NCBI GenBank assembly: GCA_009787995.1
Contig: WQSH01000004.1
Location: forward strand, 1-49,909
Direction of reading: 5' to 3'
Origin: Oscillospiraceae bacterium
GTDB taxonomy: Bacteria > Bacillota > Clostridia > Oscillospirales > Oscillospiraceae
DNA: 49,909 nucleotides
Of this stretch, positions 33,124-43,218 are shown in pieces. The notes under the pieces were generated by a model that was not told the DNA's origin, did not search any database, and saw only the letters and a list, made by a program, of their open reading frames with translations. A program made the translations under genes and the position numbers. Numbering within the stretch: the stretch's first letter is position 1; each line of letters begins with the position of its first letter.

Positions 33124-34416
33124 TCACATGTCCATATGCCCAGCAAATCTGACAAGTACCGCCACAAATTCTGCGCGGGTCATTTCTGCGCGCGGGGCAA
33201 AGTGGTTATTTTCTCGCGTGCCGATAATATGCGCCCTAAACAGGTTGGTTACAGCCCTTTGTGCAGACTGGCTGATTTCCCTGTCATCTGCAAAATTCGG
33301 GGTAGCTCTGACAAAGGAGTAACTCCAACGCATGTAAACTGCAAGCCTGTCAAATACCAGCGCAACATCCTGTCGCGGCATCGCATTGCTTGGGGCAATC
33401 TGTATGTCTGTAGTCAAAATCCCGCTCGCCCTCAGCCACTCGATAGCTGCGGCTTGTCCCTGAAGGACTTCGCGATCTGGGCCAAGTGCAGTTGGGCTGC
33501 CTGCCATGCGGTGCAAGGCGACGGCAAGCTCGGCGAGCGTTACCGAATCACTTGGCCTAAAGCGCACTTGAGCGGTAGGGGATGCGCTAATCCAGCCCCT
33601 ATTCAGCGCAGCGCCCGCATACCCCGAAAACCAATTGGCTGCGTCTATATCGCTAAACGCCTCCGCAGCCCTAGCTTGTGCAGTATGCAGCGGAATTGAC
33701 GTTAGCCAGGGATGCCTCGAAACAGTCGCCGCCTGCGGGGCGGGTGGCGCACTGGCACTACCGCCGCTGCCCCCCACGAAGGTGAAGAATGCGGTCACTG
33801 TTGCGTCATTTCCCGGCATAGTGACAGTCGTTGCGGGATGTTCAGGATTGGCGATTCTTGCGCCGTCTCCTGAATGCCAGCCGGCGAAAATAAAGTCTCG
33901 ATGGGGCATGGCAAAAATGCTCACAGATTCGCCTGATGGGAATTGTCCGCCGCCTGCGACGAACCCGCCCGGTTCAGCGCGCACCGCAAGGGAGTGCGAG
34001 ACGTAGTGAGACACCCATATTGAAAAGTCCTGTACGAAAGGCTCGAGGCTGGGGCCAAGGAGCGTTATGTTCGCTCTCCCATTTGGGATGGTCGCCCTTA
34101 TGCGAACCAAGCCTGGGCTCTGGGCTATTAAGATTGTATGCGTATCGTCAAAAAAAGCGCCAGTTGTATTTTCCGTACCCGGTGTAAAAGACCATTGTAT
34201 ATCCCCGCCGGTAGCGTTTGTGGGATTGACTGTCCCACGGAGCTGTAGCTGCCTGCCAACGAACATGCGGGAAGGAACGTCCGTAATGTTTGTCACAGGG
34301 ACAAAAGTCGCAGGGCTCAGCGGCGTCGCTTGTACCTGTGCGGCCGGGACTAACAAAGCGACGAGCGGCACAACAATGGCGAAAGTTAAAACAGCGCCGA
34401 GTATCCTTCTTTTCAT
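33124..34416 (-). CDS. Secreted SLH protein with InlB-type B-repeat
   Basis: About 430 residues; ATG at 34416 has GGGGG 10 nt upstream. Signal peptide (MKRRILGAVLTFAIVVPLVALLVPAAQVQA). Residues about 40-140 resemble a Big-type Ig fold (VTNITDVPSRMFVGRQLQLRGTVNPTNATGGDIQWSF). Residues about 155-225 are a bacterial InlB B-repeat (PGGFVAGGGQFPSGESVSIFAMPHRDFIFAGWHSGDGA). Three SLH units fill about 255-430 (FSDIDAANWFSGYAGAALNRGWI, LRASGILTTDIQIAPSNAMPRQDVALVFDRL, FADDREISQSAQRAVTNLFRAHIIGTRENNHFAPRAEMTRAEFVAVLVRFAG). It is anchored to the cell wall by the C-terminal SLH triplet, facing outward with adhesive-type domains. Divergent from the giant SLH gene. Confidence 0.85.
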   Translation of the reverse strand: MKRRILGAVLTFAIVVPLVALLVPAAQVQATPLSPATFVPVTNITDVPSRMFVGRQLQLRGTVNPTNATGGDIQWSFTPGTENTTGAFFDDTHTILIAQSPGLVRIRATIPNGRANITLLGPSLEPFVQDFSIWVSHYVSHSLAVRAEPGGFVAGGGQFPSGESVSIFAMPHRDFIFAGWHSGDGARIANPEHPATTVTMPGNDATVTAFFTFVGGSGGSASAPPAPQAATVSRHPWLTSIPLHTAQARAAEAFSDIDAANWFSGYAGAALNRGWISASPTAQVRFRPSDSVTLAELAVALHRMAGSPTALGPDREVLQGQAAAIEWLRASGILTTDIQIAPSNAMPRQDVALVFDRLAVYMRWSYSFVRATPNFADDREISQSAQRAVTNLFRAHIIGTRENNHFAPRAEMTRAEFVAVLVRFAGHMDM

Positions 34417-34506
34417 ACACAATCAACCCCCAAAATAAAGTGAAACATGCTACGCCTTGCTGAGCGGCATCCAAATTCCTAGCACCTAACGCCCTATCCA
34501 CTGAAT

Positions 34507-34534
34507 ATTATCATATATATAATGTGTACGTCAA
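34507..34534 (-). promoter_or_regulatory. Probable promoter of the 34416 SLH gene
   Basis: Minus strand TTGACG (34534-34529), 16 nt, GATAAT (34512-34507). Leader about 85 nt. Confidence 0.5.
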
Positions 34535-34545
34535 CGCTCTTAGTC

Positions 34546-34574
34546 TTGCAATATTCGCTTATTTCTGCTAAAGT
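34546..34574 (+). promoter_or_regulatory. Possible promoter of the giant SLH gene
   Basis: TTGCAA (34546-34551), 17 nt, TAAAGT (34569-34574). Leader about 110 nt, which includes the GAATTC/TTAATT mini-repeat. Confidence 0.4.
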
Positions 34575-34615
34575 ATAGCTTCAAAGGTTGCGATACCAAT
34601 AATGGTAGGCAAAAA

Positions 34616-34653
34616 ATTCCGAATTCAAATATTTAGAATTCTTAATTTAACAA
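34616..34653. repeat. GAATTC/TTAATT mini-repeat upstream of the giant SLH gene
   Basis: AATTCCGAATTC, an 8-nt AT stretch, AGAATTCTTAATTTAACAAG. The two GAATTC units and the TTAATT tail match the other copies at 16893, 19404 and 45191. Confidence 0.45.
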
Positions 34654-34688
34654 GACCGTCTACGCACGTTTTTTTTAGGAGGGCCCTT

Positions 34689-37600
34689 ATGAAAGTATTA
34701 AAGAAAGTTTTGTCAATGCTATTGATTTTCGTCATTTTGCTGGGTATTGCCCCGCAGGTTGCGATTCCAGTGGCGGGCGCATCGAGCCCTGATGACGATG
34801 TTCGCGTATCGTCATTGAATACCGAAATCCTTGCAGCAGGCTCGGGGTTTACTGATGTCAGTGGGCACTGGGCCGCCGGGTCTATAAACCGGTGGAACAG
34901 CCTCGGGTTTATTGACCCTGCAGTATTTGCTGGTAACCGCTTCATGCCAGGAGAGCACATAACGAGGCTGGAATTTTTCTCACTGGTGGTCAGGACTTTG
35001 GGCGCAACGCATCAAGCCGATGTGTCAGGGTTTACCGATGTTGTGTACTTGCCCGAGCATCTGCTCGAAATCGTTGCGGCAGCGAACAGTATGGGCATAG
35101 CCCAAGGCAGGCCGGATGGAACAATGGATCCTCCCGGCACTCTGCTGCGTCAAGATGCAGCAACCCTTGTCGCCAGGTCTCTAGGGCTATCTGTAGAACC
35201 TGAGTGGACGCTTACCCGCTTTAGCGATGCCTCATTTATAGCCGGGTACGCAAGGTCTCCTGTTGCGGCGCTTGTCGCAAGAGACCAGCTCAGAGGCTTT
35301 GAAGATGGCACCTTCCGCCCGAATGCGTTCATGACGCGCGCACAAGCAGTCAGGATGCTATATCAGATTTTTGCAGATGTCTACAGGCCTGAGATTGGGT
35401 TTAACAACGTATACCTCCAAGGTACGCTGCTAACCCGCTCTCCGGATACCGACATCCGCAACTCAATCATAGATGGCGACGTTGTCATTGGAGATGGTGT
35501 AGGCAACGGCAATGTCGTAATTGCAGACACGACAATAAACGGGCGGCTGGTAGTGCGCGCAGGCGACAATGTCACACTGTCAAATACGACCGTAACGGGG
35601 GGCATTTTCGTTGCCAGCTTTGCCCAAGACACTCATATCTCGATTACGAATAACTCAAGAGTCCCGCTCCTTGAGGCAATATCTGGGTTCACCCTCTCAG
35701 GCAGCGGCGTTGAAGAAGTCACTATCCTTGAGGAAGCGCGAAGAGGGTCCGTAGTCAACTTGACCGGAGTGGACCTTCTCGACTTGAATATCGACGGCCC
35801 CGGTGTAGATGTTAGGCTAAATTCCGGGCATGCCACCAATGTCCGCTTTGGCGCAGGGCATGGTGCGGAGCTATATATGGCAGAGGGCACTTCCATAGGG
35901 CACCTCACGATATCAGCGCCAAATATTGTCATCACTGGTGAAGGTGTTATCCGAAATGCTCTAATCACCAGCTCAGGTGCCGTTATAGGCAGTGAAGAAA
36001 CGCCGATAACAATAGAGAACCTGACCCTCGTAGCCAATGTCACGGCGACTATAAATGGAGTTTTTATGACAGGCACCGACCCACAGAACACCAACGGTAT
36101 CGACAGGGTCACAAACAGCGCAATGCACGTCCAGCTACTCAGAGACACGGCAGACCGCGCGCCTTTTGATCAGTCTCCGCTCAGCCTTAGAATGGTGGCG
36201 GGCGGCACGGCCTCGGAGGTTCATGTGACGCAAGCCGCAGGAAACCGTGTGCCCCTGACCCAACGCGGCCAGCGGTGGGGCTATTGGGTAGGCTTCTTTA
36301 TACCTGCTCCGGCAGGTGCTGGTACATCGGCGACAATCACGTACACATATGTTGACGGAGCGCCTATAACCTTGCCGGCACAACCGCTGACGACGCGTGA
36401 TGGAAGACAGGGCTTGCTCATCTATTTGCCAGTGTTCCGCACTCCGGGCACGGAGACCGGAGTGCTCAGGGAGCGCATGTACATAAACTGGGGCGGCCAA
36501 GTAACCGACTACCTCATGTTTACGAGCACGACAATGCAGCTGGCAGCGTTAAATGCAGCGCAGAGGCAGGCTTTGCAGAGGGATTTCGATGATAGGATAA
36601 TGCACAGCATTTCGCCCGGCGTTCAGCCCTACCGCGGGGCAGAGGCAACGAGGCGCATACTGGCGTCTGATAACCCGCTAGGCATTCCGAGTGGCGAGTA
36701 CCGCGCTTTGGATGCCATAAACCGCGCCGTGAACCGTGATGAAGTCAAGAGCATACTTGATGACCCAGTGTTTGCGGAGGAATTGGGTATAGATACCTCG
36801 CCAAACAGCCAGTGGGCATCATTGTCCACAGAAGGCAGGCTTAGGGTGGCTGCGGCGGTGTTGGCTGCACGCGGCAACCGTTTTGCGACCCCCGCAGCCG
36901 TAAGGGCGGCTTTTGACAGGGAAGTGCAGCAGCGACTTAATCAAGAGACCTCGTTGCTGGCGCAAATAAACGATAGCGAGACCCCCGAGGCGTTGCTTAC
37001 GTTAATCACAGCAGCGCAAAATGCGGCCATACTTGAGCTTCAAACTGGGGCTGACCCCTTCAGGGGATTTACTGCAGCGCAGAGGCTGGCAATGGCGCAG
37101 TACTTGTGGAACCTCAGGCAGTATCGGCGCATACAAGAGGTGATAGATGCCATCCGCAGATTCTTGGGCGATCCGGAGCATCAAGAGCCGGGCGAGCCAG
37201 ACATAGAGGATATGGACGTGCAGAGCATCAGCCTAATTATCACCCCGCCCGGCACCCCGGTTAGGGTTGCATATGGGCAAACAAGAGACCTCACAGTGAA
37301 TGTCCTGCTTAGGGATGGCACATATCTGACACCCGCGCAAGTTGCGAGGCTGATTGACCAAGGCGTTATCACCTTCAGGTGGTCTGCGACTGCCATAGGT
37401 GCGCAGCAGGGGAATGTAGGAAGAATTGAAAGGCTCGGCGATACTAACGAGTTCAGATTCACAGCTACAGTAGCCGCTGCCCACAATCAGAATTTGGCTG
37501 ACACCCTGACCTTTACGCTAAGGCCGGCTACAGGAGCTCCGCTTAATGCAGCGGCAACCTTCCAAATAGTTCCTGCACTCGATATACTGAGCATCCAGCT

Positions 37601-40600
37601 TTCAGTTGCGCCTCCTTCCCCGCTTACGAATATTCCAGTTCCAGTAAATGGGACAAGGACAATCACCGTGGGTGTAACCTTGGTTGGAGGTGCAGTCCTG
37701 ACACCTGTGCAGGTCGGAGAGCTGCTGAGCGATGGGCGTCTCACCTTTAGGTGGGCTGGTGCGGGCGTTGACCTTTGGCCAGGTGCTGGCTCTGCACCCA
37801 GTCCTTGGGTGGGCGCCACGGGCGTATTGACGCCCGGTGCGAATCCCCACCAATTCATATTCACCGGCACCGGCGCCGGCCCCGGTGGTCAAAGCAGTGA
37901 GGTTTTGTCGTTCCACACTGGCTCAGGCACGGGGCAGCCGCGCACAGCACAGATGACATTTACCGTAGCCCCCACTGTTCCTGCGACGTCCTTGAGCTTT
38001 GTCAATGACTCCGTAGTTGTATTTGTCGGAAGTACGATCAATCTCAGCCAGCCGGAGTTCCTCAGTTTCGCACCTCCAGAAGCGACGCTGAATTGGTCGG
38101 CCTCTATCCCGAATGTGGGTGCGGCTCCGATTCTTGTACATAATAACGGTATCGTGACTGGTATGGTGCGAAGTAATACACCGGCAGTGGTAACGGCAGC
38201 ATCAGGTGGGCTTTCGGATACTGTAAATGTGTTTGTGGCTCAAGATGAAAACGACTTTTTCGTATACCCATACCCGGAAATGGTGCTCCTGCCCGGCATG
38301 AGTGCGAATCTGCAGATTATCCCCGCAGAGGACCTTACGGGCAACAGGTGGTTTCACGTAGAGGTTCCCCCGCCATTTCCAAATACAGTAGCTAACGTCA
38401 CGGGCTCGGGTGAGAACTGGACTGTAACTGCGCAGGCACTGGGTTTTGTTCCCCCTTACCCGAACAATCAGGTCACCGTCACTGTCCAGCTAAGAGAGGG
38501 GCCGACGGCAGTGCTGGATACGCGACAAGTTTTGGTAACAGTGCGCACGGATAGGGCTTTTGACATAAATGTGCCGCAGGCAATCATGGAGATAGACGGC
38601 GTGCAGTTTGGCACGCAGCAATTGGGTCTGTCTTCATTGCCTGATAGTCAAGGGAATATTTTCCCCCCAGCGGCGGGGGAAACCCTGGCATGGACAGTTC
38701 AGCCTGCAGGTATTGCAGAACTCGAAAATACGGCGGTACCCGAAGGCAGCCCCGGTAGATGGACAAATGTCGTTACTACAGACCGATTTTCACCCCCGAG
38801 ACTTAGGGCAATCGGGGCTGGAAGGGCAAACATAATCTTGACGTTGGGCGGAGCCCCCGTTGATAGCAAGGCGGTCATATCTGCCCCGCGCGGGCCGGAA
38901 AATATGGAGTTCTACTTCAATCACGCTGGTGTTCGGCGCCAGTTGCAGACAAACAATATAGCCAACGTCATAGATACCGAGTTTGGTGCAACCGGATGGA
39001 ATGCGCGGATTTTGCATATGGAAGATGCGCAGGAGCTGGATATGTACGCACTTGAGCATCCCATTGACGGTGTTCAGCGTCAGATGCGTTGGGATCCGTA
39101 CTTCACAAATCCGCGCCGCGACATGGGCGCCTTTGATGAAAGTATTCGGTATCAGCACGCCGGAGATGCCATTTGGCATGACCATACCGCTGGTGCTGTT
39201 GGAAGGTTGATTGCGGGTTTTACAGCGTCACAGGCATCACCGCTGAATACAAACTACCGACCTGACGGCCAAGGCGCTTATGCATACGATGACCCAGACG
39301 GAGGGCTCTTCCGTATGGTGGTCACGCCCTTGATTGATTTGCCCGCAAGCTGGGAAGCTGCAATTCCGGGAGGGGACATGCGCGGCAGGTGGTTCGGCAG
39401 GACAAACGCCTTGCCAGCACCCAGTGATTTTCCGATGTTTGTGGCGACTAACACCAGTTTCGAGTTTAATCCGGATATAGACGTCTACTTGTCAGGATTT
39501 AGGCTTAGGAATGCGCCTATAGAAACAGGTGCGCTGGATTTGCCTTGGAGTGCCTTTGATATGGATGAGATTATGGCGGGCACGCAGTTTGTCGCCGATG
39601 TAAATGGCAGGCAGCTGACAACCAGCGTCAGCTGGAACCCAATAAACATCCCGGTGGTCGCTAAAACCGCCGACGTGATGGGGTTCAACGTATTTTATGT
39701 ATGGACGCAACCTCAACCGCCAACGATAGTGCCAGAGACAGGCCCATTTGGCGATACATTTAACGTTAGCGCCTATACCGCTCTAAGGGGAATGACCCCA
39801 CCACCGGGCGAAGAGGCGGATTGGATTGTAAACTATACGTTCCCTGGCACCTTTGAGTTTTTCACAGTTCCTTTGCCTTTGGTGTTTCCGCCTGAAAGTG
39901 CTGGAAACCTTATTGGCACAGTCACTTCTTTGGGGCAATGGGCAGGTCAGCCAAATTCATTGGCAGCATTTACTCAGATTAACAATGGCTGGGATCTGTC
40001 AGGAGACGCTCCGGATCCCGCCGGAGGTTTGTTCGGCAGACGTTGGGGCATGGCTATGCCGGATATTGCTGCGATGGTAGATGCAGGAACACCAATTCCG
40101 GCAATGGCGTTTTCTGCCACAGTAAGGTTTACAACAAACCGTGGATTTATGAATGATAGCCAGATATTGGGTGGGGTTGCTCTTCCGCCTGTAAGGGAAT
40201 TTGTCTTGGGTGCCCCTGGTGCTCGCGGAGTGGCGCCGCCTCTTTGGCACATGACGGTCAATCCAGATCCTCAAAATCTCCCTATTCCTGTTTATCTACA
40301 GAATGTTGTCGGCAGTTCCGTTAATTTGGCAACGCATACTGCGGTTGTTAATCGCGTGATTGAGCTAGGTGGAACACAAGCAGCTCTTAACGCCGCCTCG
40401 TTTAGCTGGATGGCGCCGCAACCTACATCAATGATTTTTCCTCCAGCGGGTGCAGCAAGCCCGAGCAGCATGGTTTATCGCATAGCGGCAAGTGCTGAGG
40501 TGGGTCAGGTAACTATAGTTGTGGCGACTGCCCAAGGGCCAATCTTTATACAAGTGAACATATCCGCCATTGCAGGAGGGCTTTCTGCCACCATACCGGG

Positions 40601-41735
40601 AGGCGCCGCCACCCTAACGGTAGGAATAACGGAGCAGTCCGCTGAAGTGTTCCCCATGATGGCAGCCATAGCCGAGGCTGCGCTTTCGGCTGGCATAGAC
40701 CTTGACACGGCCACCTTCGAAAGTGCAAACCAAGCTATGCTGACCATCGATGATGAAGGTGTCGCCAATCCGCGCAGGTCAGGCAGGGTCAATGTGAGGG
40801 TCAGGTCAGAGGATGGTAGAAGAAGTGTGAATGTCCCGATTGAGATACTTCCGGCAGGCGACAGTGCGCCAGCGCCCGAGCCGCCCACCGAAGAGCCGCC
40901 TCCCGCAGAGACGCCAACCCCTTCGCCCGAGCCTGAACCAGAACCAACACCAGAGCCCGAAGCCCCCCCTGCGCCTCCGGCAGTACTTACCTCAATTGTC
41001 TTGCGCTCAACGGCAAGCGTCGGGATTGGCAGGACGATGAGGCTGGAGCCGTTCATCACCGCTTTTGATGCCGACAGAGGGCTAATTGGGTGGAGCTCGT
41101 CAGACACCAGCATAGCAACCGTAGCCCAAAACGGTGTAGTCACAGGCGTGAGCGCCGGAACGGTTACAATAAGGGCCCAAGACGCCAGCGGCGAAATATT
41201 CAGCGAGAGCACGGTCACCGTAGAAAATGACAGGAGATCCGTTCAACGGGTGACAGTAAACCGGGGCCGGACGCTTGACCTGGCTGCTGGGGATGTGCAT
41301 GAGCTAGCAGTGGCGCTCAGGCCCGCTAATGCGACATTTAGGGGCATAACATGGGTCTCAAACAATTCGGCAGTCGCAAGGGTCGATCCATATGGCAGGG
41401 TAATTGCCGTGTCGTCGGGCAGCGCAGTAATAACAGCAATAAGCGACAGCGGAGGCAGGTCAGCGTCCATCACCGTAAATGTCAGAGTTCCCGTAACTAC
41501 GTTTTCTATGAATACGACAAGCATAGAGCTGCGGGTAGGGGAGACGCACCAGCTAGTGCCGACTGTGGGTCCAGCGAATGCGACCAACCAAACTGTTTCA
41601 TACACAATCAGAAATCGAAATGTAGCCACAGTCTCCGGCGATGGTCTGGTAACGGCCAGAAGGGCGGGGTCAACGACGATAACCGCAACGGTAGATGGGC
41701 AGAGCATAACCGTAACGGTAAGGGTAATTAGATAG
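34689..41735 (+). CDS. Giant SLH surface protein with beta-helix-like and Big-type domains (2348 residues)
   Basis: ATG at 34689 is 6 nt after a textbook AGGAGGG site (34677-34683), so the longer frame from 34602 is not used. Signal peptide 1-31 (LLIFVILLGIAPQVAIPVAGA). Three SLH units at about 50-225 (FTDVSGHWA, MGIAQGRPDGTMDPPGTLLRQDAATLVARSLG, RGFEDGTFRPNAFMTRAQAVRML). About 240-480 is rich in short Gly/Asn/Val repeats (SIIDGDVVIGDGVGNGNVVIADTTINGRLVVRAG) like a beta-helix. Then come many Ig-type beta domains, a Pro/Glu linker at about 2055-2100 (EEPPPAETPTPSPEPEPEP), and at least three Big_2-type repeats to the end (WSSSDTSIATVAQNGVVTGVSAGTVTIRA and similar). A major surface or adhesion protein anchored N-terminally to the wall. 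Single gene unit. Confidence 0.88.
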   Translation: MKVLKKVLSMLLIFVILLGIAPQVAIPVAGASSPDDDVRVSSLNTEILAAGSGFTDVSGHWAAGSINRWNSLGFIDPAVFAGNRFMPGEHITRLEFFSLVVRTLGATHQADVSGFTDVVYLPEHLLEIVAAANSMGIAQGRPDGTMDPPGTLLRQDAATLVARSLGLSVEPEWTLTRFSDASFIAGYARSPVAALVARDQLRGFEDGTFRPNAFMTRAQAVRMLYQIFADVYRPEIGFNNVYLQGTLLTRSPDTDIRNSIIDGDVVIGDGVGNGNVVIADTTINGRLVVRAGDNVTLSNTTVTGGIFVASFAQDTHISITNNSRVPLLEAISGFTLSGSGVEEVTILEEARRGSVVNLTGVDLLDLNIDGPGVDVRLNSGHATNVRFGAGHGAELYMAEGTSIGHLTISAPNIVITGEGVIRNALITSSGAVIGSEETPITIENLTLVANVTATINGVFMTGTDPQNTNGIDRVTNSAMHVQLLRDTADRAPFDQSPLSLRMVAGGTASEVHVTQAAGNRVPLTQRGQRWGYWVGFFIPAPAGAGTSATITYTYVDGAPITLPAQPLTTRDGRQGLLIYLPVFRTPGTETGVLRERMYINWGGQVTDYLMFTSTTMQLAALNAAQRQALQRDFDDRIMHSISPGVQPYRGAEATRRILASDNPLGIPSGEYRALDAINRAVNRDEVKSILDDPVFAEELGIDTSPNSQWASLSTEGRLRVAAAVLAARGNRFATPAAVRAAFDREVQQRLNQETSLLAQINDSETPEALLTLITAAQNAAILELQTGADPFRGFTAAQRLAMAQYLWNLRQYRRIQEVIDAIRRFLGDPEHQEPGEPDIEDMDVQSISLIITPPGTPVRVAYGQTRDLTVNVLLRDGTYLTPAQVARLIDQGVITFRWSATAIGAQQGNVGRIERLGDTNEFRFTATVAAAHNQNLADTLTFTLRPATGAPLNAAATFQIVPALDILSIQLSVAPPSPLTNIPVPVNGTRTITVGVTLVGGAVLTPVQVGELLSDGRLTFRWAGAGVDLWPGAGSAPSPWVGATGVLTPGANPHQFIFTGTGAGPGGQSSEVLSFHTGSGTGQPRTAQMTFTVAPTVPATSLSFVNDSVVVFVGSTINLSQPEFLSFAPPEATLNWSASIPNVGAAPILVHNNGIVTGMVRSNTPAVVTAASGGLSDTVNVFVAQDENDFFVYPYPEMVLLPGMSANLQIIPAEDLTGNRWFHVEVPPPFPNTVANVTGSGENWTVTAQALGFVPPYPNNQVTVTVQLREGPTAVLDTRQVLVTVRTDRAFDINVPQAIMEIDGVQFGTQQLGLSSLPDSQGNIFPPAAGETLAWTVQPAGIAELENTAVPEGSPGRWTNVVTTDRFSPPRLRAIGAGRANIILTLGGAPVDSKAVISAPRGPENMEFYFNHAGVRRQLQTNNIANVIDTEFGATGWNARILHMEDAQELDMYALEHPIDGVQRQMRWDPYFTNPRRDMGAFDESIRYQHAGDAIWHDHTAGAVGRLIAGFTASQASPLNTNYRPDGQGAYAYDDPDGGLFRMVVTPLIDLPASWEAAIPGGDMRGRWFGRTNALPAPSDFPMFVATNTSFEFNPDIDVYLSGFRLRNAPIETGALDLPWSAFDMDEIMAGTQFVADVNGRQLTTSVSWNPINIPVVAKTADVMGFNVFYVWTQPQPPTIVPETGPFGDTFNVSAYTALRGMTPPPGEEADWIVNYTFPGTFEFFTVPLPLVFPPESAGNLIGTVTSLGQWAGQPNSLAAFTQINNGWDLSGDAPDPAGGLFGRRWGMAMPDIAAMVDAGTPIPAMAFSATVRFTTNRGFMNDSQILGGVALPPVREFVLGAPGARGVAPPLWHMTVNPDPQNLPIPVYLQNVVGSSVNLATHTAVVNRVIELGGTQAALNAASFSWMAPQPTSMIFPPAGAASPSSMVYRIAASAEVGQVTIVVATAQGPIFIQVNISAIAGGLSATIPGGAATLTVGITEQSAEVFPMMAAIAEAALSAGIDLDTATFESANQAMLTIDDEGVANPRRSGRVNVRVRSEDGRRSVNVPIEILPAGDSAPAPEPPTEEPPPAETPTPSPEPEPEPTPEPEAPPAPPAVLTSIVLRSTASVGIGRTMRLEPFITAFDADRGLIGWSSSDTSIATVAQNGVVTGVSAGTVTIRAQDASGEIFSESTVTVENDRRSVQRVTVNRGRTLDLAAGDVHELAVALRPANATFRGITWVSNNSAVARVDPYGRVIAVSSGSAVITAISDSGGRSASITVNVRVPVTTFSMNTTSIELRVGETHQLVPTVGPANATNQTVSYTIRNRNVATVSGDGLVTARRAGSTTITATVDGQSITVTVRVIR

Positions 41736-41748
41736 GAAAAAAGCGAAA

Positions 41749-41780
41749 ACAACCCGGCGGAGGAATCTCCGCCGGGTTGT
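41749..41780 (-). terminator. Hairpin terminator between the giant SLH gene and htrA
   Basis: Perfect 14-bp stem ACAACCCGGCGGAG (41749-41762) and CTCCGCCGGGTTGT (41767-41780), loop GAAT. The T-rich tail is on the minus strand (GTTTTCGCTTTTTTC), after the htrA stop. It probably also stops plus-strand transcription of the giant SLH gene. Confidence 0.82.
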
Positions 41781-41822
41781 CTCGGTATGTTAAAATGCGT
41801 CATGTGAAAAACTGGAAAGACC

Positions 41823-43142
41823 CTAAATGGGCGACCATTCCGTCAATGTGAGAGACACCGTCACCTCCTGCCCTGCGCGCATCACGGTTATGCTGATTGT
41901 ATCGCCTATATTCCTGTTTCGCAGCGCTGCGTTGAAGCCCAACTGGCCTGTTATGCCTCTGCCGCTTATGGCAACAATCCTGTCCCCACGCAAGAGGCCT
42001 TCATATTCCGAATCCAGTATATACAAACCAAACTGGCTGACCCCATGGCGGCGTGCCAGCTGTGCAGTTTGGATATCTACAAGTTCCAAGCCAGCATCAG
42101 CTCTGCCCCTGACATACCCATATGTCAGCAGGTCGTTTGTCACCAGCTTAGCCGTATTGGCCGGAATTGCGAAACCCAAACCTTCAATGTTGGCGCCGCC
42201 AAGGTTGCCGCCGCCTGACCTGGCCACTACTATCCCAATCAGCTCACCAAACAAATTGAACAAGCCGCCGCCGGAGTTGCCCGGGTTGACGGCTGCATCG
42301 GTCTGCAATACAGTCATTATCTCCCCCCTAATCACTATGTCGCGATCCAGAGCGGAAATTATCCCGCTTGTGACAGTTCCGCCGAGCTGACCCAGCGGGT
42401 TGCCCACAGCAAGGGCGGACTCTCCGACCACAAGTGCATCAGAATCTCCAAAAACAACCGGTGACAGCCCTGTAGCCTCAATCTTAATCACTGCAGTATC
42501 CGAACCGGGGTCCTCCCCGACGAGCTCTGCATCAAAAACTCTTCCGTCTGCGAGCCTTACAGAGATGCTCGCAGTCTCGCTAATTACATGGCTATTGGTT
42601 ATTATTAGCCCATCGGCGCTAATTATGACGCCGCTGCCGGAGCCTGCTGTGACCCGCTCCGAGCCCCATAGGCCGGCTGTCACCCTTTCGGTTTGTATTT
42701 CAACAACGGAATTCCTTACTGTTGCGGAAACCTCCGCTTTAGTCATTTGCCGCCCAGCCGGGCTTCTTTCAATTGTTGGCAGGGAGCTGGTGCCAGGTTC
42801 GGCCTCAGTTAATATGACATCCGGCGTTTCCTGCAGAGTTTCGTATATTGAAGAGTTATTGCCGCTGGGAAGAGCCTGCCTCCTGATTGGCAGAGCCTCA
42901 TATGCAGAATATATAGAAGTGCCGAAATTTATGGTGCTTGCGATAAATCCTCCGGCAAATCCGGCTGCGGATGCAAAAATCAGGCATAGCGCAAAAAGCA
43001 AAGCAAGCCGCACATTTCCCCTGCGCCGCTCACGCTTTGGCACTGCCGACGGGGTGACTGGCGCAGGCATCCGAGATTGCGGCTCATCCTCCGGCCCTTT
43101 CAGGCTGTATCTGTCAAATTCACTGTTATTATCATTGTGCAT
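41823..43142 (-). CDS. htrA: Membrane-anchored HtrA/DegP-type serine protease
   Basis: About 439 residues. ATG at 43142 is 9 nt from GGAGG; the earlier ATG at 43151 touches that site. Cytoplasmic N-terminus (about 40 residues, Pro-rich, then RERRR), one membrane helix at about 45-70 (LALLFALCLIFASAAGFAGGFI), Ser/Pro linker, trypsin-like domain with catalytic His185 (TNSHV), Asp215 (SDTAVIKI) and Ser290 (NPGNSGGGLF), and one C-terminal PDZ domain (GLYILDSEYEGLLRGDRIVAISGRGITG). It degrades or refolds damaged proteins at the outer face of the membrane, normally under envelope stress control. Single gene with own promoter and terminator. Confidence 0.95.
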   Translation of the reverse strand: MHNDNNSEFDRYSLKGPEDEPQSRMPAPVTPSAVPKRERRRGNVRLALLFALCLIFASAAGFAGGFIASTINFGTSIYSAYEALPIRRQALPSGNNSSIYETLQETPDVILTEAEPGTSSLPTIERSPAGRQMTKAEVSATVRNSVVEIQTERVTAGLWGSERVTAGSGSGVIISADGLIITNSHVISETASISVRLADGRVFDAELVGEDPGSDTAVIKIEATGLSPVVFGDSDALVVGESALAVGNPLGQLGGTVTSGIISALDRDIVIRGEIMTVLQTDAAVNPGNSGGGLFNLFGELIGIVVARSGGGNLGGANIEGLGFAIPANTAKLVTNDLLTYGYVRGRADAGLELVDIQTAQLARRHGVSQFGLYILDSEYEGLLRGDRIVAISGRGITGQLGFNAALRNRNIGDTISITVMRAGQEVTVSLTLTEWSPI

Positions 43143-43190
43143 TTTGAACATCCTCCTACATGTTATTTTTCTGTAATTCTACACTCAAAT

Positions 43191-43218
43191 AGTATATTAA
43201 CGATGAAGGCCAGGTTAA
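43191..43218 (-). promoter_or_regulatory. Probable promoter of htrA
   Basis: Minus strand TTAACC (43218-43213), 16 nt, TATACT (43196-43191). Leader about 45 nt. Between this and the plus-strand promoter at 43410 (43219-43409) I see nothing further that I can name. Confidence 0.5.

Noticed and set aside
40860-40980. Pro/Glu codon-rich stretch considered as a tandem DNA repeat
   Set aside because: The units are irregular at DNA level and in frame; it is a linker of the surface protein and not a separate repeat element.
40505-41218. 237-codon open frame antisense to the giant SLH gene
   Set aside because: Low-complexity Ser/Gly/Thr product from the complement of the Pro/Glu linker and Big repeats; no ribosome binding site. 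A by-product of the coding bias on the other strand, as are the other antisense frames within 34689-41735.
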